Below, in pieces: positions 25,834 to 36,540 of a stretch of 64,000 bases of DNA (positions are counted from its first letter, which is position 1; each line of letters opens with the position of its first letter). A program made the position numbers and the translations under genes. The stretch covers positions 4,588,001 to 4,652,000 of the forward strand of contig NC_048554.1 of NCBI RefSeq assembly GCF_902806685.2. The letters run 5' to 3'. This DNA is from Maniola hyperantus (lineage: Eukaryota > Arthropoda > Insecta > Lepidoptera > Nymphalidae). Under the pieces are notes generated by a model. That model worked only from the letters and a program-made list of their open reading frames with translations. It ran no database searches and was not told the origin of the DNA.

Positions 25834-27562
25834 ATGTTTGTATGCAGTGCAATAATGTTACACTTTCTTATTTATGGATTATTTTTTGGTGCTCCGACAG
25901 TTTTTATTCCGCAAATACGGAAACAAGCAAATTCAACTGAAGCCATTAGCATGGGGACAATGTCCTGGCTGAGTGAGTTTATTTATAACTAGCTTATGCT
26001 CGCGACTTCGTCCGCGTGGACTACAACATTTCAAACCTCTATTTAACCCCCTTAGGAGTTGAATTTTCAAAAATCCTTTCTTAGCGGATGCCTACGTCAT
26101 AATAGCTATCTGCATGCCAAATTTCAGCCCGATCCGTCCAGTAGTTTGAGCTGTGCGTTGATAGATCAGTCAGCCAGTCAGTCAGTCAGTCAGTCAGTCA
26201 CCTTCTCCTTTTATATTTATAGATTTACACACATGGAACTGTTTGTAAAATACTAATTTTTATTTTAAAACTTTTATTTCAGTGTCAGTCTCTAGCTACG
26301 GATCTCTTCCATGGGTTTTAGTTTTACCCATAATTGCAGAAAGATATGGAAGAAAAATACTATACATTATTTTATGGATTAATACATTTGTATGTGCCTT
26401 ATTATTTTATTTTAGTACAAGTGTCACTGAACTTTTAATAAGTGGGTTTTTAGTAGGAATGTTCCAAGCGGTTTCATTAACGGGCAATGTCATGGTATTC
26501 ACCGAATACACATCTCCTAACTATAGAGGCATATTTCTTACTTTTATAAGTGCAACATGGTTTTGGGGTGTATGGATTTCAAACGCCATCGGGACATTTT
26601 CGCATTGGAAAAATATTGGCATATTGATATTTATTTGCTCTATCTATAATATCAGTACATTGTTTTGGCCCGAGTCACCTGTTTGGTTGGCCACTAAGGG
26701 ACGTTTTGAAGAATGTGCCAAATGTCATCGTTGGTTAAAGGGAGACGACAAAAATTCTGAAGAAGAACTTAAACAACTCATATATTCGCTAAAAGAAAAT
26801 TTAAGACGTAAACAAGAACGTCAATTACATAAACAAAAGCACTGTGTTATCAAATTATATAACTCGATATCGGATAAAGAGTTTTATAAGCCGTTATTAT
26901 TTTGTCTACTTACGTCATGCCTTTATCATTCTTCAGGAAAATTGGCCTGTACAGGGTATGCTATAGATATTATTAAAACGATTACTTTAAGTGAATCAAC
27001 AGCATATGAAGGAATGCTAGTATTAGATGGTATTACAGTACTTGGAATGTATATCGGCGTTTTTCTTAATAAGATCCTAAAACGGCGTACCATGTTATTA
27101 GGCACATCGTCTATAGGAGCCATGTTTCTGTTTATTTTGGCAACTTATTTATATTTAGTACATTTGAAATTTATATCCGAAAACAAATACTTAACTTTAT
27201 TCATTTTGACAGGTTTTTCAATTACAATAAGTTGCGGTCCCATGATAATGTGTGGTTGTCTGGCTAGCGAAATGACACCTATAAAATGTAGAAGTTTATT
27301 CTTAACTGTTTACGCATTATTGAGTAATGCTGCTATGGCTTTTGCGTTAAAAACATTTCCTTATTTATTTATATATTTCCACTCGCACGGAACATTTTTA
27401 TTTTGCGCTATAACATTGTCAGTATTTATTGGTATCCTTTACAAGGTTTTGCCCGAAACAAAAAATAAAACAATTCTAGATATAGAGAAATGTTTTTCAG
27501 ATAAGAACAATGTTTTAAAAGAAGAAGTTGAATTGATAGAACAAGTACGTGATCCGTACTAA
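25834..27562 (+). CDS. Sugar transporter (MFS, SLC2/Tret1-like), copy 4, exons 2-3
   Basis: Exon 2 is 25834-25972 and exon 3 is 26283-27562. Intron 2 is 310 bp instead of 73-78 bp because of a Helitron. With exon 1 at 13589-13663 the protein is 497 residues. Family landmarks are kept (NST, AERYGRK, TEYTSPNYRG, PESP, SEMTPIKCR, PETK). Differences fall in TM4-TM5: LVGMFQAVSLTGNVMVF replaces the LQGMIP(A/T)IQ segment of the other copies, and SATWFWGVW and FSHWK are also private. The second half is nearly identical to copy 1. The last residues (PY) and the stop codon come from a Helitron inserted at 27553. The role inferred is facilitated sugar transport. Confidence 0.88.
25989..26223 (-). mobile_element. 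Helitron in intron 2 of copy 4
   Basis: Inverted copy with CTAG terminus at 25989-25992, a subterminal hairpin CGCGACTTCGTCCGCG, a (CAGT)n run, and the 5' end AGA (TCT on the minus strand) at 26221-26223. The same family lies at 27772, 54042 and 59140. Confidence 0.8.
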
Positions 27563-27771
27563 CATTATTATAAATGCAAAAGTGTGACTGTCTGTCTGTC
27601 AGTCTCTCTGTCCGCGAGCTTTTAACAGCCCACTAGTTTACCCGATTTTAATTAAATTTGTTACATCCCGGGGAATGACATAGGCTACTTTTCATCCCGG
27701 AAAATTAAAGAGTTTAGATAGAATTTTTTAAAAATCTAAATCTATGCGGACGAAGTAGTGGGCATCATCTA
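27553..27771 (+). mobile_element. Helitron fused to the end of copy 4
   Basis: Starts TCCGTACTAACATTATTATA, the 5' end of the TCCATACTAATATTATAAATGCG Helitron family (compare 29468 and 60537). It continues with the (GTCT)n run, CATCCCGGGGAATGACATAG and GCGGACGAAGTAGTGGGCAT, and ends CATCATCTA where the next Helitron begins. In copy 1 the same coding position reads GATAAAAAC then TAA; here GA is followed by the element, giving the codons CCG TAC TAA. Confidence 0.8.
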
Positions 27772-27999
27772 TCTAAATATATAAAAGGAAAAGGTGACTG
27801 ACTGACTGACTGACTGACTGATCTATCAACGTACAGCTCAAACTACTGGACGGATCGGGCTGAAATTTGGCATGCAGATAGCTATTATGACGTAGGCATC
27901 CGCTAAGAAAGGATTTTTGAAAATTCAACCCCTAAGGGGGTGAAATAGGGGTTTGAAATTTGTGTAGTCCACGCGGACGAAGTCGCGAGCATAAGCTAG
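27772..27999 (+). mobile_element. Helitron (TCTAAATATATAAAAGG type), abutting the previous one
   Basis: TC at 27772, (TGAC)n run, CTGGACGGATCGGGCTGAA, terminal hairpin CGCGGACGAAGTCGCG, then GCATAAGCTAG and a host T. The hairpin followed after about eight bases by CTAG, the TC start and insertion at A/T are Helitron hallmarks. Confidence 0.8.
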
Positions 28000-28350
28000 T
28001 TAAAAAATAAAAATCATATTTCCATCAGTTCCACATTTTGAGTAAGTAATAAATATATAAAAGGAAAAGGTGACTGACTGACTGACTGACTGACTGACTG
28101 AATGACTGACTGACTGACTGATCTATCAACGTACAGCTCAAACTACTGGACGGATCGGGCTGAAATTTGGCATGCAGATAGCTATTATGACGTAGGCATC
28201 CGCTAAGAAAGGATTTTTGAAAATTCAACCCCTAAGGGGGTGAAATAGGGGTTTGAAATTTGTGTAGTCCACGCGGACGAAGTCGCGAGCATAAGCTAGT
28301 TAAAAAATAAAAATCATATTTCCATCAGTTCCACATTTTGAGTAAGTAAT
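27775..28350 (+). repeat. Tandem duplication of Helitron plus host 3' UTR
   Basis: Unit a is 27775-28050 and unit b is 28051-28350. Both contain the Helitron from AAATATATAAAAGG and 50 bp of the conserved transporter 3' UTR (TTCCATCAGTTCCACATTTTGAGTAAGTAAT). They look identical except that the TGAC microsatellite in b is 24 bp longer. The second Helitron copy therefore has no independent insertion site. Confidence 0.9.
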
Positions 28351-28720
28351 ATTAAGGTATTATGTTTGTACTTCAATAAGATTTAATTAATTAAAAATGT
28401 GTTTTTGTTGTACTTTTTCTAGATGTTTTTTAATTATCCTTTTGGGGTTCCGCACAAAATGGATAGCACGAACCACCCTCAAAACAATACCTACAATCAC
28501 ATAGTCCTAAGGCTTAAAATTTCGTGATACAATCAAGATTTTATGCGACATCAATTCTATGCAAACCACGAACAATACCGCAATTAGGCGCCAAGTTTTG
28601 AGGCTTTTAGGTCAACAGATCATTTGGAGTGTTACAAAAGCCAAACAGTAAGAACCCTTCTGCGGTGAACAGCTGGGATTATGGCTATTGAATTCTATCC
28701 GCTTGAATTTTTTTTTCCTC
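28351..28720 (+). other. Copy-4 3' flank, homologous to the copy-1 flank
   Basis: TTTGTACTTCAATAAGATTT, GATACAATCAAGATTTTATG and the unbroken site TCAACAGATCATTT (28612-28625) align with 3810-5060 after copy 1. No gene is seen. The array homology ends around 28710. Confidence 0.65.
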
Positions 28721-28721
28721 A

Positions 28722-29215
28722 CTAGCTGATGCCCGCGGCTTAGCCCGCGTGGATTTGGGTTTTTGAAAATCCCGTGGGAACTTTTGATTTTTCAGGACAA
28801 AAGTAGCCTATCCGTAGCCCGTCCCCGGGATGCAAGATATCTCAGTACCGAATTTTGTAAAAATATTTAAACGCATGATTCTTTAAAAATCCCGTGGGGT
28901 CCCCACGATTTAGTTATTCCTTACAACATCAGTATTGAAGAGTTAAGTTCTCGAGTTCAACTACTTAGTAGGTACCTCCAATATCAATTTATAACCGACA
29001 GTTTCTAAATTCCATCAGTTTAGGGGTCCCCTGCAGCATCAGGATTGAGGAGTTAGAATCCAATTTTTTATGGAACAATGTTGCAAAGTTTCTCTATCGA
29101 TTATAAAAGAAACTACTCAAATCGGTTCAGTAATCACGGAAATTTCGGTGTACATAGATAGAAAACACAAATCCTCCTTTTTTGAAAGTCGGTTAAAAAA
29201 GTAGCCTATCTTACT
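28722..29215 (-). repeat. Nest of Helitron and AACCGACTTC-type repeat fragments
   Basis: 28722-28880 is an inverted Helitron end (CTAGCTGATGCCCGCG, AAAATCCCGTGGGAACTTTT). From about 28890 to 29215 follows an inverted repeat-family fragment ending CCTCCTTTTTTGAAAGTCGG. It includes two words related to the 122-bp monomer at 51686-52070 (for example AGCATCAGGATTGAGGAGTT). Confidence 0.6.
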
Positions 29216-29467
29216 CCCTGGGTAATCCTCTACTTGTTTGTGAAAGTCCCGTCAAAATATGTCCAGCCGTTCCGAAGATTAGCCCGTTCAGAAGATTAGA
29301 CAGACAGACAAAAATTTAAAAAACGTGTGATTCAGTTATGGTACTTTCCAAATAACAATATAAGCCTAATATGAGGTAGTTATTTCGATATTACAGACAG
29401 ACAGAGATTTATTAGTATAGATTATTCCTTGCAAGTTGCCTACCAACCATTTTTAGGGTTATGTAAA

Positions 29468-29685
29468 TCCATACCAATATTATAAATGCGAAAGTGTGTA
29501 TGTCTGTCTGTCTGTCTGCTAGCTTTTCAAGGCCCAACAGTTTAACCGATTTTGATAAAATTTGGAACAGAATTAGCTTACATCCCGGGGAAGGACATAT
29601 CTATTTTTTATTCCGGAAAATCAAAGAGTTCCCACGGAATTTTTAAAACCAAATCTACGCGGATGAAGTCGCGAGCATCATCTAG
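29468..29685 (+). mobile_element. Helitron, complete (TCCATAC...CTAG)
   Basis: Starts TCCATACCAATATTATAAAT after an A. It has a (GTCT)n run, CATCCCGGGGAAGGACATA, hairpin CGCGGATGAAGTCGCG, and ends GCATCATCTAG followed by T. Non-autonomous: no Rep/helicase coding. Confidence 0.8.
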
Positions 29686-29805
29686 TACTTATATCACATC
29701 ACATCTAGTAATTATATCAATAAGGCTTACCTATATATACAATTATTACTAGCTTTAAATAAAAAAGAAAGTGAATAGTCGTATGGTAGTTAATCTGCCG
29801 ATAAA

Positions 29806-30232
29806 ATGAATCGGCCAACTGCTCGCGCTCGGAGGGTTCCGTACTACAGACGTATTTTTTTGACATTTTGCACGATAACTCCAAAACTATTGCGCATAAA
29901 AATAAATAAATGTCTGTCTTTGAATTTACAGGTAAAGCCTTTTCGATAAGATATCCGACTTGGTATAGTTATTTTACTTTGAAAATTTAAAAACTAATTA
30001 TTTGTTCATGAACACATTTTAATTTTTTTGTTTGATGTAACCACAAATTCACGGTTTTTGATTTATTCCTTTACTTGTGTTATAAGAGCTACCTACCTAC
30101 CAAATTTCATGATTCTAGATCAACCGGAAGTATCCTTTTGGTTTCTTGATAGACACGACAGACAGACAGACAGACAACGAAGTGATCCTACAAGGGTTCT
30201 TTTATACTTTTGTGGTGCGGAACCCTAAAAAT
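29806..30232 (-). repeat. GGGTTCCGTACC-type dispersed repeat, full length
   Basis: Inverted copy: AATCGGCCAACTGCTCGCGC at the left, a (GACA)n run, and GTGCGGAACCCTAAAAATA at the right. Confidence 0.75.
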
Positions 30233-30505
30233 AGCAAAATAAACTTCTATTTGCAAGTGCCTATCATAGTTTAAGCGGCGGTTTAAGTGGCTTTAAGCCC
30301 CCTTACCGGTAAAAGAACGGCTTAAGCTATGAATGAGGGTAGACATGCAAGGGATGGGCTTGATGGGAGCTCTTAAGTCTTAACGTGTGAGAAGTACCTA
30401 TAAAGGTAGGGATTAAAGACATCTTATACTGGGTCTACATGTCTAATGTGTATTATATCTACGTCTTTAATGTTAGAAGTTACGTATGTCATGAATTATT
30501 ATCCT

Positions 30506-30625
30506 CAGCTCTTCTTCTTCTCAATCGTTCAATCTTGACAGAGTGGTCGTGGCTATGAATTCTTCACTGCTGCTCGTGCGATCTCCCTCCAGTGACTCAA
30601 TAAAATGGACCGCACATCGTACAAA
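30506..30625 (-). pseudogene. LINE 3'-end fragment
   Basis: On the minus strand CCACGACCACTCTGTCAAGA followed by a GAAGAAGAAGAG tail matches the 3' end of the LINE at 4620-4927 (CCACGACCGCTCTGCCAAGA, GAAGAAGAAG). Coding sequence is hardly left. Confidence 0.6.
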
Positions 30626-31300
30626 CGTCTCCATCCTCAAGGAATTGAAAATAAATCAGACTTTCGTCACTAGCGAATTCTGTGTTCTGGGATTTGTGTG
30701 GTGCTGCGCGGTGGTGGTGCGGGTGCGTATTGCTTGCCTGGTAGCTGCTTTTTCCTGCATGGTTAGCAGTGGGAGGGCGGGCGGTGCATTTCGCATGCTG
30801 CATGTTGCATCATACAGATTCGACCTGTTTCAGCGGATTATAGCAAAATTAAGCTTTGTATATCATGTATATCATGGACTTCCGCAAAATAACGCCTGCT
30901 TCTGTACAACAAATAATAATGTTTGTAAATCTCAACCAGATCCAATTTCTATCGGTATATTGGGATTGATTCAATTGTGGTTATTACAGGGTAAAACTTT
31001 GAAATAGGTTAGTTTGGACTGGTCCGAAACTAGCCCCTGCTTTCATGTGAATTATATTTAGGGTAGAAATATCTGAAGTTTTAAATAAATTACTGTACCT
31101 GTCTTTTCGAAAAGGTTTGATAGAGTCAATATATTTCTACATGAATATTAAAATCCCAACTAATTAAAAACTGGTTATCTGCGACGAAAAATTTTGTTTA
31201 GACATTTTCCGAAACAAAATTCATTATTTTCAAGATATTTAAAAAAAAATTATGTGCATTATATTTAAATGTTGCCTGGATCGCGATTTTAGCGATTTCA
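30626..31300. other. No gene supported
   Basis: An open frame of 154 codons on the plus strand covers 30543-31007. It has no recognisable domain, overlaps the LINE end, and its minus strand is also open for 68 codons. I treat it as chance. The rest is AT-rich. Confidence 0.45.
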
Positions 31301-31301
31301 T

Positions 31302-31336
31302 ACCCCGATTGCCATCTCGACCTATCGCGTACTATA
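31302..31336. repeat. Right end of a CGCGACAGG foldback MITE
   Basis: CCCGATTGCCATCTCGACCT followed by ATCGCGTACTATA is the right inverted repeat of the family at 47971-48125; the left half is not found. Confidence 0.6.
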
Positions 31337-31813
31337 TCTATGTCTCTGGTTAATTAGATTTCCGAGTTAGTTAGAAAAATGTGTATTGCCAAAGTTACAC
31401 TAATAAGGTTAATACATTAACAACAGCGAATAATAATAAATAATTAATAAAAATAATATAATAATCAATAAAGCGATTAATAATTGACTAATGCGATAAA
31501 ACTTACTAATAAAAACAACAACTGGCCAAGAACTTGTAGTGAGTTGTGCGTAAGTCCTTACATTTACCTTTATCCTCCTAAAATACAAACAAAATCATAG
31601 CGTCAGATTTCGCCACGGTCTTTTATGAGTACCTAGGTGAGTTAAATTTCGGGTGACCCTTGGGTTTTAAAATATTCACGAGTAACAAACTTGAGGCTCG
31701 GGACGCTAGGGCCATCGTTATGAAGCTAGTTTTGTTGTTCTAACATTAGGTACTTGTTCGACCGGCGATGATTATTATCGAGAAGTGAATTGACCAGCAA
31801 CAAGTATGTACAA

Positions 31814-31978
31814 TACGCGCAGAAAGTAATGTCCATGCATTTAGAATGACATTTCGGCTTAGTAGAGCGCTGTCTCAGTCACTCATACCTATATGACGTT
31901 TTATCGGTCTCAACGATAGAGACAATGCTCTACAAATCCGCTATCTCATTCTAAAGGTACATTATTTTCTGCCGCGTA
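31814..31978. mobile_element. Foldback MITE (TACGCGGCAGAAAATAATGT type)
   Basis: About 60 bp at the left (TACGCGCAGAAAGTAATGTC ... TAGAATGACAT) pairs with the right end (reverse complement TACGCGGCAGAAAATAATGT ... TAGAATGAGAT), including TAGAGC..TGTCTC. A partial relative lies at 56225-56335. No coding capacity. Confidence 0.75.
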
Positions 31979-32065
31979 ATGTAGTTGGCATAGTTTTATC
32001 GCTGGACTATGAGCGAGTGTGCTAGTTTGACGGGCGGAACACTCATACTGGTTGCTGAATTTTGA

Positions 32066-32207
32066 GGGCTCACACGCCATTTTTGCTCTATGTGTCAACT
32101 GTCAAGTCCAAAATATGGTTTAACCTTAGAATAAGGACTTTAATCCAGGCTTTAATCGTACTTTTGACATGACAGTTGACACAGAGCAAAAATGGCGAGT
32201 GAGTTCC
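32066..32207. mobile_element. Foldback MITE (CTCACACGCCATTTTTGCTC type)
   Basis: Terminal inverted repeats of about 40 bp: CTCACACGCCATTTTTGCTC...GTGTCAACTGTCA at the left and CTCACTCGCCATTTTTGCTC...GTGTCAACTGTCA at the right in reverse complement. Confidence 0.8.
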
Positions 32208-32789
32208 CAAAATGATATTTGATAGCTCTTGTCGCTGCGATAGCTGCAGTGGTGAGAGAGTTCTTGTCAACAGCATGCACAGTCAGCGATCAACTATTAA
32301 AATGCTAGTATATTTTCCTCTTTTAGTGAGAACGATTCAATCACACATCATACGTATATCTTGAGCGAGAAAATAGTCAATAGCTAGTCGTTTTCTCGTC
32401 GGTGGTGGGACAAGCACCTAAAGCAGGTAACCCTTTTTGAATTTTAAAACAAATAATTTATACTTAATGTTAGGTATAATACAGAGTTACATATTATGCA
32501 AATTTTTACATTACTGAATAGGCATCTTCTAGACAAGCGCGCTCCAACTTAGACCTCATCATTGCTTTCTTTAAAGCATGATTGTCGTCAAGCGCTAGCC
32601 TATCATGCAATACAAAAAAAAGAGAATATTAATTATTAGGGGTGTGTCTTGTTACTCAGTAAAAACTGGGCCTTGTCTGATGTTGACTACGCTTTTCCTT
32701 ACTTGTAAGTTTCAAGTCTTCGTCTAATTTAATAAGTTTTCCGGAACGTAAATAAATTGCTTTTCAAACGTAGTGGTGTTAGTCCTTAG
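32208..32789. other. No gene seen
   Basis: AT-rich intergenic DNA; no coding or repeat signature recognised. Confidence 0.4.
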
Positions 32790-32979
32790 TAGGTACATAC
32801 ACCTAGTCCGCGACAGGTCGAGATGGCAATCGGGGTAAGAGGCGGGGGGACGGACGGCCCGCACACCCGCACGTCTCCAGCGCTCGCCCGCACTGGGTCA
32901 GCGCGGGGGCTGTGCGGGCATGCGGGGCATTCCCTCCCCAATTGCTATTTCGACCTGTCGCGTATTATATACTTACCTA
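32790..32979. mobile_element. Foldback MITE (CGCGACAGGTCGAGATGG type)
   Basis: TAGGTA... then CCGCGACAGGTCGAGATGGC at the left, and the same in reverse complement at the right (GCTATTTCGACCTGTCGCG, then TTACCTA). The GC-rich core (GCGGGGGCTGTGCGGGCATG) contrasts strongly with the AT-rich surroundings. Confidence 0.8.
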
Positions 32980-33305
32980 AGTCTATATAAAGTAAATATT
33001 TTGAATTTGGAATCTGCGAAAAAAGGAAGCTGCGAAAGAAGGAAGGAAGGAAAAGCTGCGAAAGTATGAACACCCCGTCCTTTCAGTATAATATATTTAT
33101 CTTACGTTCCTATTTTTCATTAAACTAGCAATCGACTCATTAGATGTGGTAGATCATAAACGTGATGTCGATGAGTATGATTTATGATTTATGACACATA
33201 AAATTTGTGCATAAAATATAAAATAGGGCATTTGAATTTTAATGTCTTTATTTAATTATACCGCCGACACGGTCACATTAAGATTGAGAAATATACGAGT
33301 AATAT

Positions 33306-33604
33306 AAAATCAGCCAAGTGCAAGTCAGACTCACTCACTGAGGGTTCCGTACTACAGTCGTATTTTTTCGACATTTTGCACATAAAACAAGAATATTATA
33401 TTATGCATAAAAATAAATAAAAAACTGTTTTAGAACATACAGGTAAAGCCATTTCGTATAGTTAGCTTAATTTGAAAGTTGAAAATACTAATTATTTGTT
33501 CATGAATACATTTTAATTTTTTTGTGATGTAACCACAAATTCGACAACGAAGTGATCCTATAAGGTTTCCTTTTTCCTTTTGAGGTACGGAACCTTAAAA
33601 AAAC
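33306..33604 (-). repeat. GGGTTCCGTACC-type dispersed repeat
   Basis: Inverted copy with internal deletion: AAAATCAGCCAAGTGCAAGT at the left, GAGGTACGGAACCTTAAAAA at the right. Confidence 0.75.
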
Positions 33605-33912
33605 AGAGAATTAATTAGGATAAAGCTTGCCCACAAAAAGAAAGCCATTTTTATCTACTATAATTACTCCTAGCAATAACTCACAAAGGAATTTTCATTT
33701 GTTACAAAATTAAAAAGTCGAAACAATAAAAATATGTAATCCAAGAGATTGAATTTCCAGAATTACAAAGACCGCCAAGTAAAAGCAAATTTCTTATTTA
33801 AATATTATATTAGTATCCTCGAAAAATTAATTAAGAGAATTGGTTTCGTGTAGACATTGAACTTTATCTGTAAATTATGCAAAAAATAAACTAACTCACT
33901 AACATAATACAG

Positions 33913-34015
33913 GCTAGACACCCGCTAAGAAAGGATTTTTGAACATTCAATCCCTGAAGGGGTTTCAACAGGGGTTTGAAATTTATGTAGTCCACGCGGA
34001 TGAAGTCGCGGGAAG
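33913..34015 (+). mobile_element. Helitron 3'-half fragment
   Basis: CACCCGCTAAGAAAGGATTT, GGGGTTTGAAATTTATGTAG and hairpin CGCGGATGAAGTCGCG match 27895-27990; the terminal CTAG is lost. Confidence 0.6.
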
Positions 34016-34320
34016 TGAGTAATAGAATACACAGAGATAGAGATAGAGAGAGAACAAACAGAGAGTTATGAAAGCGGCAAGTTTAGTTCTCTGTGGTAAA
34101 TTCATAAGACGCCAACTTAAACTCTAACGACGGGCTACAAACTGAGAGACCAATGCGGCACACAGTCAAACAGCCATCTAGAACTTATAATGACGAGGGT
34201 CTGAAGGATAATTTTACTTCCGAGTTTGGGATAATCTAACAAGCTTTGAACAGATTTCCTTTGATAAAGCACATTGATTGAAAATACAATAATCCAAATT
34301 CGAACCTGGGAATAACGATA

Positions 34321-35345
34321 TTATTTAGGTACCGTTTTGTGTGTGTGGGGGGGGGGGGGGGGAAGAGAAAGAGCATTGTCGGTCATGAGAGAGTAGGGTG
34401 GCAGATGTGCAAATGAGACACAGGCATATGACATTATTGGGCGGATGCACGTCTTGTATAGCGTGACTTTATGTCGAAGTGACATTTTACTTTTTGCGCA
34501 AATCATGGGGTAGAGTTGGGAAAGCACATACGCTGCGTTCTTGCGGACTCTACGAATGTGCGCGGTGAAGCTCATCTTGTCATCAAAGGTTACACCCAAG
34601 TACTTGGTATTAGTTTGCCAGGATATGGGGCGGTCATAAAGAGTTATTTCAGTCTGTCGAAGTTCCTATTGTGATTTCCTTTTGGACTTTTCAAAGAGCA
34701 CTGCTGCCCTTTTTTCCGGATTAACCTCTATACTCCAAAGGCGAAACCAGTGCCCTAGGCTACTGACCGCCTTTTGGAGCCGAGCTTTAACGTTCCGGTA
34801 GTTTAAGTCGGAGCTTTATGAGCTGTGTCATCCGCGAACTGAGCTATGTGGACATGAGGAGATCTGGGGATGTCGCTGGTGTACAGCGCGTACAAAAGTG
34901 GCGAAAGCAGAGAGCCCAGAGGGACTCCTGCTCGGAGAGGTCTAGGGGAGGATAGGGTACCATCGAGGCGGTAGCGGAAACTTCGATTGGTGAGGAATTC
35001 TCGTAGTAAACGTTCGAGTCTTTCGGGAACGCCAAGGTGGTATAGCTTGTAGATCAAGCCGGCGTGCCACACCTTGTCGAAGGCTTTGGCTACATCGAAG
35101 AAGTAGGCTCCCGTTGGGATGCCTTTTGTTTTAAATCGGTTAAAACCGAGAAGGATGTGCTCCGTGAGGCGGTGCACTTGGTGAACACATGAGTGTCTGG
35201 TTCGGAAGCCACATTGCTCGTCGTTGAGGAGGTTTTTCTCCTCTACGACGGATCTAAGTTGGTTGAGGATGACTTTCTCATACACTTTGCCAAGAGTGTT
35301 GAGCAGACTAATGGGGCGGTATTTAGGTACCAGTATTAGTGTCTA
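34321..35345 (-). pseudogene. Jockey-like LINE reverse transcriptase, broken
   Basis: Minus strand from about 35323: PKYRPISLLNTLGKVYEK, then an open 160-codon piece (35285-34803) with NDEQCGFRTRHSCVHQ, FFDVAKAFDKVWHAGL, GVPLGSLLSPLLYALY and the catalytic FADD. A frameshift near 34803 and one stop (around 34665) follow. It then resumes with HWFRLWSIEVNPEK, NTKYLGVTFDDKMSF and a final 92-codon piece (34599-34321) containing LYKTCIRPIMSYAC. The end is disrupted by a run of about 18 G (34342-34362). The 5' part of ORF2 and ORF1 are absent. It is a dead, 5'-truncated insertion. Confidence 0.88.
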
Positions 35346-35463
35346 TTTTAGACTGAGCCTGACCACACTTCTGTGGCAAAAATTTCGTCAGGTCGTGATT
35401 GTGTGAATGGACATACCGTAGCTGCCTGAAATTGCGTTGTCATCATCATCATCATTATGGACT

Positions 35464-35640
35464 ACTAGCTGATGCCCAAGATTAAGGTTTTTAAAAAATC
35501 CGTGGAAACTCTTTGATTTACCGGGATAAAAAGTAGCCCTTGTCACTTTCTAGGTCTTTAACTTTAACCCATGCAAAAATTACGTTGATTAGGACGTGGT
35601 TGAAGGACAAACAAACACACTTTCTAATTTATAATATTGG
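35464..35640 (-). mobile_element. Degenerate Helitron
   Basis: Inverted: CTAGCTGATGCCC at the left (hairpin lost), AAACTCTTTGATTTACCGGG, ACGTGGTTGAAGGACAAAC and AATTTATAATATTGGTGATG at the right. It belongs to the 46263-46501 family. Confidence 0.65.
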
Positions 35641-36540
35641 TGATGGACATACACAGCTGGACATTGTCTACATCATCTAATGAACACACGTGATCCTCCG
35701 CCTTCCTTATCCAGTCACTTCCCACTACTCTGTCTCTCTCTGTAATCGCTTAAAAATCTACGGTTTGTAAGTATTTAATTTTGTTCTGTCCAATATCATG
35801 ACAGGCATTGAAATTTATACTTATTTCACAGAGGTTTGAACTAATCCAATTTGCTATTAATTTTGCAATTAGAAATTAATCACAGTTAAACGTAATTAGT
35901 TTATTGAAATGTTCAAACTAAACCACAATTCCTATATGATTATTATGAATATTATATTATGGAAAATATATTTGAATACCAACTGAATCATATCATATTA
36001 TATACAGATGACGTCATATCATGTACCTATATTTAACACAAATTAGTTTGTATTGGGTAAAGAGCATCAATCAAATTATTTATTAAATAAATTGCAAAAT
36101 GCATTTTGCGATCCTACATTTTGGTGTTAGTTTTATGATTCATCCTTTTAGCTTATAATACAAGTGGATGTCCGAAACGTTATTAATTTGCGCGATAGCC
36201 CATTCTTTTGTTTCGGTATTTGCGGTACTTATAGGCATCCATAGCAATAATAAGTCAATGATAGCAATGTCAAAATTTGGTTTTCATCGTATCAATCGTA
36301 TTCAATTTTGACATTCCTGGTTTTAGGATTATTCTCGCGGTAGCTACTCCGACAATGGCCCATCCACTGCCTATACACTTGCATCATTCTGATACCGCTT
36401 GTCCTGCAGATGAGTTTCGGTAGTATTTATGAATAGATACTTTAATTATATTTGATGTTTTTGAAAACATAACACGAAATTCTCTTTATTTTTAGACGAA
36501 TTTCTCTTCTATCTACTCGTGTAAGTTGCAAATTTAATCA
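35641..36540. other. No gene seen
   Basis: AT-rich intergenic DNA with no open frame of note and no repeat family I recognise. Confidence 0.4.

Noticed and set aside
26161..26200. CAGT/TGAC runs looked at as possible CRISPR-like or regulatory repeats
   Set aside because: They are the internal microsatellite of a Helitron family and vary in length between copies; no spacers.
30543..31007. 154-codon plus-strand open frame
   Set aside because: No domain, overlaps a LINE 3' end, opposite strand also open, low-complexity codons; treated as chance.
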